A DNA stretch of 34,866 bases from Sporichthyaceae bacterium (GCA_036269075.1 DATASX010000038.1:1-34866); one strand, 5' to 3'; positions 16,529 to 27,880 are shown, numbered from the stretch's first letter. Program-made: numbers and translations. Notes: generated from the letters alone by a model not told the origin.

Positions 16529-17502
16529 CGATCCAGTCCGAGATGCCCACCGAGACTGGGCCCCCGCAGACCCCCGATGAGACTGAGCAGAGCCCCGGGC
16601 ACAAGGCCAAGCCCGGGATGAGCCTGGGCAAGCAGATCGGCCTGCTGGCCGTCACGATCTACATCGCCGGCTTTGTCGTGATGATCGCCTTCTTCGGTCT
16701 GAGCGGGACGAAGAACGAAGACTTCAACATCGTTCAGCCCTTCCACCTCGACCGGTGGTTCAAGATCGTCGGGCCGATCGACTTCAACAAGGGCGTTCTC
16801 TACCTGCTGCTCACCACGGCCATCACGCTCGGCATCCTGCTGTGGGTCGCCAAGCGGATGAACATGCGGCCCAACCGGGTGCAGACGGCGGTCGAAGCCT
16901 TCTACGACCTGACCCGCCGCATGACCCGCGACAACATGGACGAGGCCCTGGCCCGGAAGTGGTTCCCGCTGGTCGCGACCCTGTTCGTGTTCATCCTGGT
17001 CACCAACCTCCTCGGGTACATCCCGCTGCCGGTCAACTCGGCGGAGAAGATCTTCGGCGGAAACTTCCCGTCCTTCCAGCTCTACGCCGCGGACACCAAC
17101 GTGGCTGTGCCGCTGATTCTGGCGCTGGGTGTCTGGATCGTCTTCAACTACGAGGGTGTGCGCGCTCACGGCGCCCTGGGCTACATCAAGAGCCTCGTGC
17201 CCTCGGGTGTCAGCAAGGGCATGTTGTTCATGCTCTACCCCTTGGAGATCCTCTCCAACTTCCTGCGGCTGCTCTCGCTGACCGTTCGGCTCTGGGCCAA
17301 CCTGCTCGCCGGCCACCTGCTGATCGACTTCATGGGCGGCAACATGGCAGTGCTGCTGGGGCGGCCGTACCTGGGGTGGCTCACCCTGCCGCTCGGTATC
17401 GCGATCTACCTGTTCGAGGCCGTCCTGATCGCCGGCCTCCAGGCCTTCATTTTCGCCATCCTCACCGCCATGTACATCGGCAGTGCGACTCACAGCCACT
17501 AG
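16525..17502 (+). CDS. atpB: F0F1 ATP synthase subunit a
   Basis: Membrane stator subunit forming the proton half-channels against the c-ring. Length is 325 residues, with a longer cytoplasmic N-terminus (~45 residues, Glu/Pro/Gly rich) than in E. coli. The essential arginine lies in LLSLTVRLWANLLAGHLLIDF, followed by the final helix block LFEAVLIAGLQAFIFAILTAMYIG. Several other membrane segments are evident, e.g. GLLAVTIYIAGFVVMIAFFGL and LVATLFVFILVTNLLGYIPLP. The ATG overlaps the upstream stop by 4 nt. It is followed by atpE after 16 nt. Confidence 0.96.
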   Translation: MTIQSEMPTETGPPQTPDETEQSPGHKAKPGMSLGKQIGLLAVTIYIAGFVVMIAFFGLSGTKNEDFNIVQPFHLDRWFKIVGPIDFNKGVLYLLLTTAITLGILLWVAKRMNMRPNRVQTAVEAFYDLTRRMTRDNMDEALARKWFPLVATLFVFILVTNLLGYIPLPVNSAEKIFGGNFPSFQLYAADTNVAVPLILALGVWIVFNYEGVRAHGALGYIKSLVPSGVSKGMLFMLYPLEILSNFLRLLSLTVRLWANLLAGHLLIDFMGGNMAVLLGRPYLGWLTLPLGIAIYLFEAVLIAGLQAFIFAILTAMYIGSATHSH

Positions 17503-17518
17503 CCAGAAAAGGATTTCA

Positions 17519-17803
17519 ATGTCGCAGATTCTGCAACTGTTCAATGCCGCCACTGGCACTGCCGATCCGACCACCTACGGTCAGAAGGCCGGTCGGGCGA
17601 TCGCCCTCGGCGCGGGTGCGGGCGGCGGAGCGGCCGGCGCCGGTGCGGGTATCGGCTCGCTGTTCGGCTCGGTCGTGGAGGCCACGGCGCGCCAGCCCGA
17701 GATGCGCAACGAGATCGCTTCCACCCAGTGGTTGGGCTTCGCCCTGACCGAGGCCTGCTTCTTCTACGGCCTCGTCGGCGGCTTCATCGCCTTCTTCCTC
17801 TAA
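17519..17803 (+). CDS. atpE: F0F1 ATP synthase subunit c
   Basis: Hairpin proteolipid of the rotary ring, 94 residues. The first helix is the glycine/alanine-rich IALGAGAGGGAAGAGAGIGSLFGS; the polar loop is ARQPEM (RQP at 58-60); the second helix has the proton-binding carboxylate E78 in GFALTEACFFYGLVGGFIAFFL. About 15-20 extra N-terminal residues (MSQILQLFNAATGTADPT) precede the usual start of the subunit. ATG 17519 has AAAAGGA 5-6 nt upstream; an in-frame upstream ATG at 17483 lies inside atpB and is not needed. Use of Glu as carboxylate is as in mycobacteria. Confidence 0.96.
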   Translation: MSQILQLFNAATGTADPTTYGQKAGRAIALGAGAGGGAAGAGAGIGSLFGSVVEATARQPEMRNEIASTQWLGFALTEACFFYGLVGGFIAFFL

Positions 17804-17823
17804 ACAACAAGGAGTTGGCCATC

Positions 17824-18384
17824 GTGTTGCTCGCCTCAACTGCCGAGAACGTCCAGGCCAGTGGGAGCACTTGGCTGATCACCCCCAACGTGGGGATGAC
17901 CATTTGGACCTTGGTGGTCTTCTCGGTCAGTGTGGTCGTGCTGGTCAAGGGAGTTTTCCCGAAGATCCGGGAGGCTCTGGACCGGCGTCAGGCCGCCATC
18001 GAGGAGTCGATCGACGCTGCCGCGCGGACCCGTCAGGAAGCCGACGTGCTGCTCGGTGAGTACCGCGAGCGGCTGACGGAGGCCCGGGCGCAGGCCGACG
18101 AGATCGTCGAGCGCGCTCGGCAGGCCGCGACCGCCGTGGAGAACGAGGCACGCACCACCGCCGCGGCCCGGGGCGAGCAGATGCTCGAGCAGACGCGCCG
18201 GGACATCGAGGCCGAGAGCCGCCGCATGCTCGACGAGATCATGCGGGACGTCGCGGAACTCACGGTGCTGGCCACCGAGCGGGTCACTCGCAAGACGCTC
18301 ACCGAGGCGGACCAGCGCCAGCTGGTTCAGGACGCACTGGCCGACCTCGACTTCTCGGCCCTTGCGGGCGGGCGCGAGAACTGA
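17824..18384 (+). CDS. atpF: F0F1 ATP synthase subunit b
   Basis: Peripheral stalk subunit, 186 residues. It has one N-terminal membrane helix (GMTIWTLVVFSVSVVVLVKGVF) and then a long charged alpha-helix/coiled coil through ~residue 165 (EALDRRQAAIEESIDAAARTR onward), which reaches the top of F1. GTG 17824 follows AAGGAG (17809-17814) by 9 nt; the open frame upstream overlaps atpE. It is a stand-alone b subunit, unlike the b-delta fusion of mycobacteria. The stop overlaps the atpH start by one base (TGATG). Confidence 0.95.
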   Translation: MLLASTAENVQASGSTWLITPNVGMTIWTLVVFSVSVVVLVKGVFPKIREALDRRQAAIEESIDAAARTRQEADVLLGEYRERLTEARAQADEIVERARQAATAVENEARTTAAARGEQMLEQTRRDIEAESRRMLDEIMRDVAELTVLATERVTRKTLTEADQRQLVQDALADLDFSALAGGREN

Positions 18385-18955
18385 TGGCACAGGTCGCACA
18401 GGTCTACGCGCGCGCGCTGTTCGAGGCCGCCTCCGAGGGAGGCGTCCTGGATCCGGTGAAGGAACAGCTGGCTCAGTTCGACCAGGCACTCTCGTCGAAC
18501 TGGGAGTTCCAGCTGTTCTTCTTCTCCCCGAACTTCTCCACCGCGGAGAAGATCGACGGCGTGAAGCGCGCGGTGGTCGACCCGGACCCCGCGTTCCTGA
18601 ACTTCCTCGAAGCGCTGATCGAGCGCCACCGGATGCCCGAACTCTCCCGCATCCGGGAGCGGTTCGACGCGCTCTGGGACGTCGAGATGAAGGTGCTTCC
18701 GGTGGAGGTCACCACCGCGGTGCCGCTGGACGAGGCGACCGTGGCCAGCATCGGTGAGCGCATCGGCCGGGAGACCGGCAACCGGATTCAGCTGACCACC
18801 GTGGTCGATCCGGACGTCGTCGGCGGGATGGTGCTCCGTGTGGGCAACCTCGTCATGGACGCGTCGATCAAGAGCAGTCTCAATCAACTTCGCAAGCAGG
18901 TCTCCAAGGCGCGCATCGGTTCGCCCTTGGCGTCTTCGGTCAAGGAGCAGTCCCA

Positions 18956-18959
<4 letters not shown>
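18384..18959 (+). CDS. atpH: F0F1 ATP synthase subunit delta
   Basis: OSCP/delta subunit joining the peripheral stalk to the alpha3beta3 head. It has 191 residues. The N-terminal helical bundle starts [17 protein letters not shown], and the C-terminal domain carries [37 protein letters not shown] in shorter blocks typical of the family ([22 protein letters not shown]). The length is normal for a free delta. The start ATG overlaps the atpF stop by 1 nt, and the stop overlaps the atpA GTG by 4 nt, so translation is coupled on both sides. Confidence 0.95.
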
Positions 18960-20551
<1,592 letters not shown>

Positions 20552-20553
20552 GG

Positions 20554-21477
20554 ATGGCTGCCTCACAGCGAGACGTCCGGAACCGGGTCTCCTCGGTCAA
20601 GAACATCGAGACCATCACCAGCGCGATGGCGATGGTCGCCGCCGCCCGGCTGCGCCGTGCCGAGCAACGCATCGAGGCGCTGCGGCCGTACGCGAGCGGG
20701 ATCCGGCTGATGACCCGTCGCGCCGCGGAGGTGGCGGGGTCGGTGCAGGGCGTGCCGTTGCTCTCGGAGCATCCGGAGGTGCGCACCGTCGGCATCCTGC
20801 TGGTCGCGGGGGACCGTGGCCTGGCGGGCGCGTTCAACTCCAACATCGTGCGGGCCGGCATCGCCGCGGGTCGCGAGCACACGGCCGCCGGCCGACAGGC
20901 CGTCTACTTCGCCTCGGGCCGCCGCGTGGCCTCGTCGCTGACGTTCCGCGGTCTGCCGGTGGTGGACAGCTTCATGGGCTTCACCGACCGCCCCGCCTAC
21001 GACGACGCCCGCCGCATCGGGCAGCGCGTGGTCGCCGCCTTCCTGGACAACGAGGTCGACCAGATCGATGTCTTCTACAACGGGTACCGCTCGGCGGTCG
21101 TTCAGGTGGTGACGCGCGAGACGTTGCTGCCGTTGGCGAAGGCAACCGTCACCGGGGGCGACTCGGCCGAGGAGGACGCGCAGAATGAGACGGGCGCCGG
21201 CTCGCAGTCCGGCACGCGGGCGCGTCCGGAGTACGAGCCCGGCGCGATCGACGTGCTCAAGCGGCTCGTCCCGGACTACGTCGAGGTCTCGATCTATCGG
21301 GCGCTGCTGGAATCGACCGCGTCCGAGCACGGCGCACGCATGTCCGCGATGCGCAACGCCTCGGACAACGCCAAAGAGCTGATCCAGGATCTGACGCTGC
21401 AGATGAACCGTGCGCGTCAGGCCGCCATCACCCAGGAGATCATGGAAGTGGTCGCCGGGGCCGAGGGCATCGCGTAG
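20554..21477 (+). CDS. atpG: F0F1 ATP synthase subunit gamma
   Basis: Central rotor shaft, 307 residues. The N-terminal helix has VRNRVSSVKNIETITSAMAMVAAARLRRAEQ, given here as its parts, and the C-terminal helix has ERGARMSAMRNASDNA-like EHGARMSAMRNASDNAKEL. Between residues ~205 and 230 is an acidic, low-complexity insert (SAEEDAQNETGAGSQSGTRA) not found in E. coli gamma; actinobacterial gammas often carry a loop here. ATG 20554 lies 2 nt after the atpA stop with GGAGCTGAGG overlapping that stop. A 64-nt gap separates it from atpD. Confidence 0.95.
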   Translation: MAASQRDVRNRVSSVKNIETITSAMAMVAAARLRRAEQRIEALRPYASGIRLMTRRAAEVAGSVQGVPLLSEHPEVRTVGILLVAGDRGLAGAFNSNIVRAGIAAGREHTAAGRQAVYFASGRRVASSLTFRGLPVVDSFMGFTDRPAYDDARRIGQRVVAAFLDNEVDQIDVFYNGYRSAVVQVVTRETLLPLAKATVTGGDSAEEDAQNETGAGSQSGTRARPEYEPGAIDVLKRLVPDYVEVSIYRALLESTASEHGARMSAMRNASDNAKELIQDLTLQMNRARQAAITQEIMEVVAGAEGIA

Positions 21478-21499
21478 TCGCGCGAAGCACAACGGGTAA

Positions 21500-22962
<1,463 letters not shown>

Positions 22963-22963
<1 letters not shown>

Positions 22964-23370
22964 TGGCGCACGCCAAGTTCCCGACGAAGATCCTCACCCC
23001 GGAGGGTGAGGTCTTCAACGGCGAGGTGGAGATGGTGTCCACCCGCACCACGGTCGGACTGATCGGTGTGATGGCCAGGCACGCGCCGCTGTTGGCCACG
23101 CTCGAACCGACCGAGCTACGCCTGCACAAGGGCGAGGGCGAGGTGGAACGGTTCGCGCAGTCGGAGGGTTACCTGCAGGTCGGCGACAACCAGGCGTTGC
23201 TGCTGGTCGAGGATGCTGTCCCGGTGGCCGGCCTGGACGCCGAGACGTTGCGCGAGCGCCTGCGGATCGCCGAGCAGCAGATCGCGGAGTCCGGTGAGGA
23301 CACCGAGCGGCGCCGCGCAGCCGTGCGCGACAAGAAGCGCTGGGAGCTCTTCCTCAGCCTCGCCGGGTAG
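22963..23370 (+). CDS. atpC: F0F1 ATP synthase subunit epsilon
   Basis: Rotor-associated regulatory subunit, 135 residues. The beta-sandwich N-domain includes KILTPEGEVFNGEVEMVSTRT and GVMARHAPLLATLEP, in the usual order, then FAQSEGYLQVGDNQALLLVEDAV. The C-terminal helical pair (DAETLRERLRIAEQQIAESG and the RRRAAVRDKKRWELF stretch) is full length, so the inhibitory arm seems present. ATG 22963 overlaps the atpD stop (TGATG). It is the last gene of the synthase operon. Confidence 0.95.
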
Positions 23371-23414
23371 CCGGGACTCGACAGATCGTCGGTTCGCGAC
23401 CGGCTGTGTTGCCA

Positions 23415-23443
23415 TTGGCGTCGGCCGGGTGCGGACGTACGAT
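23415..23443 (+). promoter_or_regulatory. candidate sigma-A-like promoter after atpC
   Basis: TTGGCG (23415-23420), a 17-bp spacer and TACGAT (23438-23443) form the best-spaced -35/-10 pair I find in the window. It would give a ~25-nt leader with GAGGAG before the ATG at 23474. This separates the next two genes from the atp operon. Confidence 0.55.
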
Positions 23444-23473
23444 CGCAGGGTCACCTGGATCGAGGAGTCGCCG

Positions 23474-23698
23474 ATGTCGAGGCTGATTCGCATGGACCAC
23501 AGCGGTCACACGACGCTGGCGGAGTGGTCGGTCGACGATTTGTCGGCGATCGAGGCCGCCGTGACCGCGTTCCGGGAGGAGCTGGGCCGCGGCTCGATCG
23601 CGATGGTCACGACCGGACCGGGCGAGGCCGAGATGGTCCGCGAGCTGCCGCTCGGCGCCGATCTGGTGATCATGCGTCGGCCGATTGCCGGTGGCTGA
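23474..23698 (+). CDS. conserved-looking 74-residue protein of unknown function
   Basis: I do not recognise this product. It is small, soluble and acidic, with SRLIRMDHSGHTTLAEW, an amphipathic helix (SAIEAAVTAFREELGRG) and a beta-rich end (SIAMVTTGPGEAEMVRELPL, then DLVIMRRPIAGG), suggesting a compact alpha/beta fold. Start ATG 23474 has GAGGAG (23462-23467) 6 nt upstream and a good promoter before it. Codon use matches neighbours, supporting real coding. It overlaps the next gene by 8 nt, so the two are probably co-expressed. Confidence 0.7.
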   Translation: MSRLIRMDHSGHTTLAEWSVDDLSAIEAAVTAFREELGRGSIAMVTTGPGEAEMVRELPLGADLVIMRRPIAGG

Positions 23699-24350
23699 AC
23701 CGTCCGCGGCAGGCACGCTGCCCGAGCTCGAGGCGGTCCCGTGGCGGCCGCTGGTCGATGATGCCGCGCTGCGCCGGACGGCGTCGCTGTGGACGCTGAC
23801 CACGGTCGGGCACGTGGTGCCGTTCTGTCTCGTCGCGGCCGTGCTGTTCTACCTGCAGCCGCTGACTTTTCCGATCGGACTGCTCGCCCTCGCGCACGCG
23901 TGGGTGATCCCGGAGCTCTACGCCCAACGCGGCGCGGGCGTGGTGAAGCCGCGGTTCCGTCGCCCGCAGCCGGGGGACGCGGACGGGGAGCGCACGGCGT
24001 TGGGACTGCTCGGAGATCTTGTCGGCCACGACGCCCGCGCCGGCTACGAGCGCACCGGACTGGTGGGTGAGCCCGGCGCCTTCGGGGTGTGGCTGATCGC
24101 GCCATCCGGCGCGTTCCTGGTGCGCCGGGGCGGCCGGCGCGTGCTCTGCTACTGCGTGCGCGTGCCGGAACCGCATCTGCCGCCCTCGGACCACGTCGCG
24201 CACCTGCTGCTCGCGTTGCGCACGGACGAGCGCGGATTTGCGACACTCGCGAACTGCACGTTTGCCGGCGCGCGCTGGCGGGTCCGGCGTCGGCTACCTG
24301 CCCCCATGCGGCCCGCGCTGGACGCGGCTGGGCGCCTCGCCCGCATCTGA
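23691..24350 (+). CDS. membrane protein of unknown function
   Basis: A 219-residue product I do not recognise. Residues ~35-75 hold two hydrophobic segments (VVPFCLVAAVLFYL and TFPIGLLALAHAWVI), so it is likely a two-pass membrane hairpin near the N-terminus. A soluble C-terminal domain follows, with ERTALGLLGDLVGHDARAG and a repeated beta pattern (GVWLIAPSGAFLVRRGGRRVLCYCV). This domain could sense or bind something, but no motif is visible. GTG 23691 is chosen because it overlaps the preceding stop; a TTG at 23685 is also possible. It occupies the place of the DUF2550-type gene after atpC in mycobacteria, but is longer and does not look alike. Confidence 0.65.
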   Translation: MAEPSAAGTLPELEAVPWRPLVDDAALRRTASLWTLTTVGHVVPFCLVAAVLFYLQPLTFPIGLLALAHAWVIPELYAQRGAGVVKPRFRRPQPGDADGERTALGLLGDLVGHDARAGYERTGLVGEPGAFGVWLIAPSGAFLVRRGGRRVLCYCVRVPEPHLPPSDHVAHLLLALRTDERGFATLANCTFAGARWRVRRRLPAPMRPALDAAGRLARI

Positions 24351-24361
24351 CGCAGCGTCAG
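24347..24361. terminator. palindromic hairpin between convergent 23691-24350 and adenosyltransferase
   Basis: CTGACG-CAG-CGTCAG has the same 6-bp arms as the hairpins at 10386 and 29190, with a different 3-nt loop. It overlaps the plus-strand stop codon and lies 33 nt beyond the minus-strand stop. A GC-rich hairpin-prone run (GCCGGCGCCGGC, ~24374-24385) follows. Confidence 0.6.
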
Positions 24362-24393
24362 CTCGGCGGAAACGCCGGCGCCGGCCGGCGGCC

Positions 24394-24981
24394 TCAGCGG
24401 TTCGCGCCGGGCACCCAGAGCACGTCGCCATCGGGGTTCGCCGCTCGGCCGAGGATGAACAACAGGTCGGACAGCCGGTTGAGGTACTTGGCCGGCAGTG
24501 GGCTGGTGCTGTCCGGGTGGGCCTGCGCGGCCGCCCAGGCCGCGCGCTCGGCCCGGCGGGCCACGGTGCGGGCCACGTGCAGCAGCGCCGCGCCCGGGGT
24601 GCCGCCGGGCAGGATGAAGCTGCGTAGGTTCGGCAGATTCTCGTTCCACCGGTCGCAGGCCGCCTCGAGCCGTTCGACGTCGGCCTCGGTGATGCGCAGG
24701 GGAGCCCCGGAAGAATTGTTCACAGTGGCCGGGTTCTCGACGATCGGGTTGCACAGGTCGGCGCCGACGTCGAACAGGTCGTTCTGAATGCGCGTCAGAA
24801 GCGTTACCAGTTCCGGATCCAGGTTGCCCAGGGCAATTGCGACGCCGATCGCGCTGTTCGCCTCGTCGACGTCGGCGTACGCGACCAGCCGCGGGTCGTT
24901 CTTGTCCGTCCGGCTGAAGTCGCCGAGCGCGGTGGTGCCGTCGTCGCCGGTGCGGGTGTAGATGCGCGTCAGATTGACCAT
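24394..24981 (-). CDS. ATP:cob(I)alamin adenosyltransferase, PduO type
   Basis: It transfers the 5'-deoxyadenosyl group of ATP to cob(I)alamin or corrinoid precursors, giving adenosylcobalamin. Length is 195 residues, one PduO-type helical-bundle domain. The N-terminal ATP loop is YTRTGDDGTTALG (TRTGDDG at 9-15). Downstream are AYADVDEANSAIGVA, the FILPGGTPGAALLHVARTVARRAER active-site region with conserved Arg residues, and NRLSDLLFILGR. ATG 24981 is preceded on its strand by TAAGCT-N6, so the mRNA may be leaderless. The cofactor is required by the mutase at 33031, whose gene lies 8 kb away. Mycobacteria have the same gene next to murA. Confidence 0.93.
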   Translation of the reverse strand: MVNLTRIYTRTGDDGTTALGDFSRTDKNDPRLVAYADVDEANSAIGVAIALGNLDPELVTLLTRIQNDLFDVGADLCNPIVENPATVNNSSGAPLRITEADVERLEAACDRWNENLPNLRSFILPGGTPGAALLHVARTVARRAERAAWAAAQAHPDSTSPLPAKYLNRLSDLLFILGRAANPDGDVLWVPGANR

Positions 24982-24987
24982 CCGCGC

Positions 24988-24993
24988 AGCTTA
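24988..24993 (-). promoter_or_regulatory. candidate -10 for a leaderless adenosyltransferase mRNA
   Basis: On the minus strand TAAGCT is followed by exactly 6 nt (GCGCGG) and the ATG at 24981. There is no Shine-Dalgarno sequence. The 98-bp divergent gap also holds the promoter of the ABC importer, where AATAAC near 25032-25037 is a possible -10. Confidence 0.5.
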
Positions 24994-25079
24994 ACCGGGG
25001 TGCGGTGTTACCCGTCGCGGCGATCTTGAGGAATAACCTTGGGATCGAGATTCCCCGGACCTCGATCAGGGAGTGGATC

Positions 25080-26177
25080 ATGCGCCCCGGTACCAGTCGT
25101 GCCCGCAGCAGCGTGGCAGCCCTGACAGCAGTTCTCCTGATTCCGTCGTTGGCCGCCTGCGGCAGCAAGGGCGGGGGCGGCAGCACCGCCGGCGCGCCGG
25201 CCTCCTGCTCGCTGGGATCCGGTGGCACGGCCACGGTGTCCCCGAGTGTGGAGCCGACCACGACCGCGCTGGGCGGACCGCTGCCGACGGTGACCGCGGA
25301 CCCGAAGCTCACCGCGATGGTGCCTGCCGGGCTGAGCCGGTCCGGCGTGATGACCGTCGGCACGGACTCCACCTACGCGCCGGACGAGTTCCTCGCCGCG
25401 GACGGCCACACGGTGCAGGGCTTCGACATCGACCTGCTCAACGGGGTGGCCGCGAAGCTCGGCCTGAAGACCTCCTACCAGTCCGCGACCTTCGACAGCA
25501 TCATCCCGGCCGTGGAGAGCTGCAAGTACGACTTCTCGGTGTCCTCGTTCACGATCAACGCCGACCGCGAGAAGGCGGTCAACATGATCAGCTACTTCTC
25601 CTCCGGCATGCAGTGGGCCCGCAAGACCGGGAGCACCGCGATCGCCTCCATCGACGAGGCGTGCGGCAAGCGGGTCGCGGCGCAGACCGGCACCACCGAG
25701 GCCGACGACCTGGCGGCCCGCTCGAAGACGTGTACGGGCGCGAAGAAGTCGGCCATCACGGTCGACCTGTACCAGAACCAGTCCGACGCCACCGCCGCCG
25801 TCGTGTCCGGGAAGGACGACGCGATGAGCGCCGACTCCCAGGTGACCGCGTACGCGGTGCAGCAGACCGGCGGCAAGCTGGCCACGCTCGGCCCGATCTA
25901 CGCCTCCGCGCCCTACGGCTTCGTGGTCAAGAAGGGTGAGGAGACCTTCGCGGCAGCCGTCTCCGACGCGGTCAACGCGATGATCGCCGACGGCACCTAC
26001 AAGGCGATCCTCGACCACTGGGGCGTCTCCTCCGGCGGGATCGCCAAGTCGGAGGTCAACCCCGACGTGACCGTGGCCTCCAGCACTCCGTCCGCGACGC
26101 CGTCGAGCTCGGCATCGCCGAGCGGCTCGGCGAGTCCGACGAGTTCGGCCTCGGCATCGGCCTCGGCGCACAGCTAG
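25080..26177 (+). CDS. polar amino-acid ABC transporter, solute-binding lipoprotein
   Basis: Extracytoplasmic substrate receptor of 365 residues. A signal peptide (RARSSVAALTAVLLIPSLAAC) ends in a lipobox, with C27 as the lipidated residue. After a Gly/Ser/Thr linker the SBP_bac_3 domain starts at ~residue 85 (GVMTVGTDSTYAPDEFL, GFDIDLLNGVAAKLGL, FDSIIPAVESCKYDFSVS), typical of glutamate/glutamine/polar amino-acid receptors. The exact ligand cannot be read. The last ~35 residues are a Ser/Ala/Pro low-complexity tail (SGSASPTSSASASASAHS), unusual for this family. ATG 25080 has AGGGAG about 6 nt upstream. Permease and ATPase follow. Confidence 0.9.
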   Translation: MRPGTSRARSSVAALTAVLLIPSLAACGSKGGGGSTAGAPASCSLGSGGTATVSPSVEPTTTALGGPLPTVTADPKLTAMVPAGLSRSGVMTVGTDSTYAPDEFLAADGHTVQGFDIDLLNGVAAKLGLKTSYQSATFDSIIPAVESCKYDFSVSSFTINADREKAVNMISYFSSGMQWARKTGSTAIASIDEACGKRVAAQTGTTEADDLAARSKTCTGAKKSAITVDLYQNQSDATAAVVSGKDDAMSADSQVTAYAVQQTGGKLATLGPIYASAPYGFVVKKGEETFAAAVSDAVNAMIADGTYKAILDHWGVSSGGIAKSEVNPDVTVASSTPSATPSSSASPSGSASPTSSASASASAHS

Positions 26178-26190
26178 GCGTGTCCGCCAA

Positions 26191-27060
26191 GTGACGCAGC
26201 AGCCTGCGACCGGCCCCGCGGTAGTCCCGGTCCGGCACCCGTGGCGTTGGGTGTCGGCCGGGGTCATCACGGTCCTGGTGGCGATGTTCGTGCACATGCT
26301 GGTCACGAACCCGGCCTTCCAGTGGGACTTCCTGGTCCATCAGATGTTCGGCCGACCCGTGCTGCACGGTGCACTCGGAACAGTCGAACTGACGGTGCTC
26401 TCGATGCTGATCGGAATACTCGGCGGCGTTGTGCTCGGGGTCATGCGGCTCTCGCCGAGCAAGCTGATCGCCGGCGTCGCCTGGGCCTACATCTGGTTCT
26501 TCCGCGCCGTGCCGCGGTTGGTGCTCGCCATCCTGTTCGGCAACTTCGGGATCCTCTATCCGAAGTTCTTCCTCGGCATTCCGTTCGACCACCAACTCCT
26601 GTCGCTGTTCGGTCTGGGCGACTCGAACCTTCGTTTCTTCGGGATCGAGTCCCGGACGATCGGCGCAGGTTTCTTCGCGGGCGTGCTGGCGCTGGGTCTG
26701 TCCGAGGCCGCTTACATGGCCGAGATCGTCAGAGCCGGAATTCTGTCGATCGACCCTGGTCAGCGTGAGGCAGCAGCTTCGCTCGGGATGGGCCGGATGA
26801 TGACCATGCGGCGGATCGTGCTGCCGCAGGCGATGCGGGTCATCATCCCGCCGACCGGCAACGAGACGATCGCGATGCTGAAGGACACCTCGTTGGTGGC
26901 GTTCACACCGTGGGCCGGAGAGCTGTTCTTCCAGCTGAACGCGATCGGCGCCCGGACGTTCCAGGTCTTCCCGCTGCTGGTCGCGGCTTGTCTGTGGTAT
27001 TTGGCCATCTCCAGTGTTCTGATGCTGGGTCAGTTCTTCCTCGAGCGGCGATTCGCATGA
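26191..27060 (+). CDS. polar amino-acid ABC transporter permease
   Basis: Inner-membrane channel subunit of the HisM/GlnP class, 289 residues. Hydrophobic segments include [18 protein letters not shown], the [20 protein letters not shown] block that starts the permease domain, and [20 protein letters not shown]. The cytoplasmic coupling helix (EAA loop) is [21 protein letters not shown], and the domain ends [20 protein letters not shown]. Only one permease gene is present, so it probably acts as a homodimer. GTG 26191 begins 13 nt after the receptor gene. The stop overlaps the ATPase ATG by 4 nt. Confidence 0.92.
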   Translation: MTQQPATGPAVVPVRHPWRWVSAGVITVLVAMFVHMLVTNPAFQWDFLVHQMFGRPVLHGALGTVELTVLSMLIGILGGVVLGVMRLSPSKLIAGVAWAYIWFFRAVPRLVLAILFGNFGILYPKFFLGIPFDHQLLSLFGLGDSNLRFFGIESRTIGAGFFAGVLALGLSEAAYMAEIVRAGILSIDPGQREAAASLGMGRMMTMRRIVLPQAMRVIIPPTGNETIAMLKDTSLVAFTPWAGELFFQLNAIGARTFQVFPLLVAACLWYLAISSVLMLGQFFLERRFA

Positions 27061-27830
27061 CCGAGTCGCGCCGGCCGATGGTCCACCTCGAGGCCGTCCG
27101 CAAGTCCTTCGGCCGCAACGAGGTGCTGCTCGGCGTCGACCTGACTGTCGGGGCCGGTGAGGTGTGCTGCGTGATCGGCCCCTCCGGCTCCGGGAAGTCG
27201 ACCCTGCTGCGGTGCATAAACCACCTGGAGAAGGTCGACTCGGGTCGGGTGCGGGTGGACGGCTCGCTGATCGGCTATACCGAACGCAACGGGCGCCTCT
27301 ACGAGCTCAAGGAGGCCGAGATCGCGGCGCAGCGCCGCGAGATCGGCATGGTCTTCCAGCGGTTCAACCTGTTCCCGCACCTGTCCGCGCTGGAGAACGT
27401 GATGGAGGCGCCCTGCCGGGTGCGCCGGGAGGACCGGGCGACCGTGCGGGCCAGAGCCGTCGCCCTGCTGGAGCGGGTCGGTCTGACCGTCAAGGCCGAC
27501 GCCCGGCCCGCGGAGCTGTCCGGCGGTCAGCAGCAGCGGGTGGCCATCGCGCGGGCGTTGGCCATGACGCCGAAGGTGATGCTGTTCGACGAGGCCACCT
27601 CGGCGCTGGACCCGGAACTGGTCGGCGAGGTCCTCGACGTCATGCGCGGCCTGGCCCGCGACGGCATGACCATGGTCGTGGTCACCCACGAGATGGGCTT
27701 CGCCCGCGAGGCCGGGGACCAACTGGTGTTCATGGACGGCGGGGTGATCGTCGAGGCCGGGCGCCCGCGCGAGGTGCTGGCCAACCCGCAGCACGAACGG
27801 ACGAAGGCCTTTCTGTCCAAGGTCCTTTGA
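27057..27830 (+). CDS. polar amino-acid ABC transporter ATP-binding protein
   Basis: Cytoplasmic ATPase of the GlnQ/HisP class, 257 residues. Walker A is GPSGSGKST at 41-49, Q-loop [10 protein letters not shown] around 98-107, signature LSGGQ at 153-157, Walker [15 protein letters not shown] with D177-E178, and the H-loop [24 protein letters not shown] is typical of amino-acid importers. A short insert at ~70-90 ([20 protein letters not shown]) is like GluA/OccP-type ATPases. ATG 27057 overlaps the permease stop (ATGA), giving coupled translation of the three-gene operon. Confidence 0.94.
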   Translation: MTESRRPMVHLEAVRKSFGRNEVLLGVDLTVGAGEVCCVIGPSGSGKSTLLRCINHLEKVDSGRVRVDGSLIGYTERNGRLYELKEAEIAAQRREIGMVFQRFNLFPHLSALENVMEAPCRVRREDRATVRARAVALLERVGLTVKADARPAELSGGQQQRVAIARALAMTPKVMLFDEATSALDPELVGEVLDVMRGLARDGMTMVVVTHEMGFAREAGDQLVFMDGGVIVEAGRPREVLANPQHERTKAFLSKVL

Positions 27831-27831
27831 G

Positions 27832-27855
27832 CCACTGCGACGAGCGAGGCAGTGG
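27832..27855 (+). terminator. hairpin after the ABC importer operon
   Basis: CCACTGC (27832-27838) pairs with GCAGTGG (27849-27855) around a 10-nt loop, starting 1 nt after the ATPase stop. No T-tract follows. Its place at the operon end supports a terminator role. Confidence 0.5.
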
Positions 27856-27863
27856 GAGAGGGC

Positions 27864-27880
27864 CGGGGCGCTCCGCCCCG
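27864..27880. promoter_or_regulatory. GC hairpin abutting the murA -10
   Basis: CGGGGCG-CTC-CGCCCCG is a perfect 7-bp stem with a 3-nt loop. It ends 2 nt before the TAACAT proposed as the murA -10, so it covers the region where a -35 or activator site would be. It could be a second terminator for the importer operon or an operator for murA. Confidence 0.4.
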
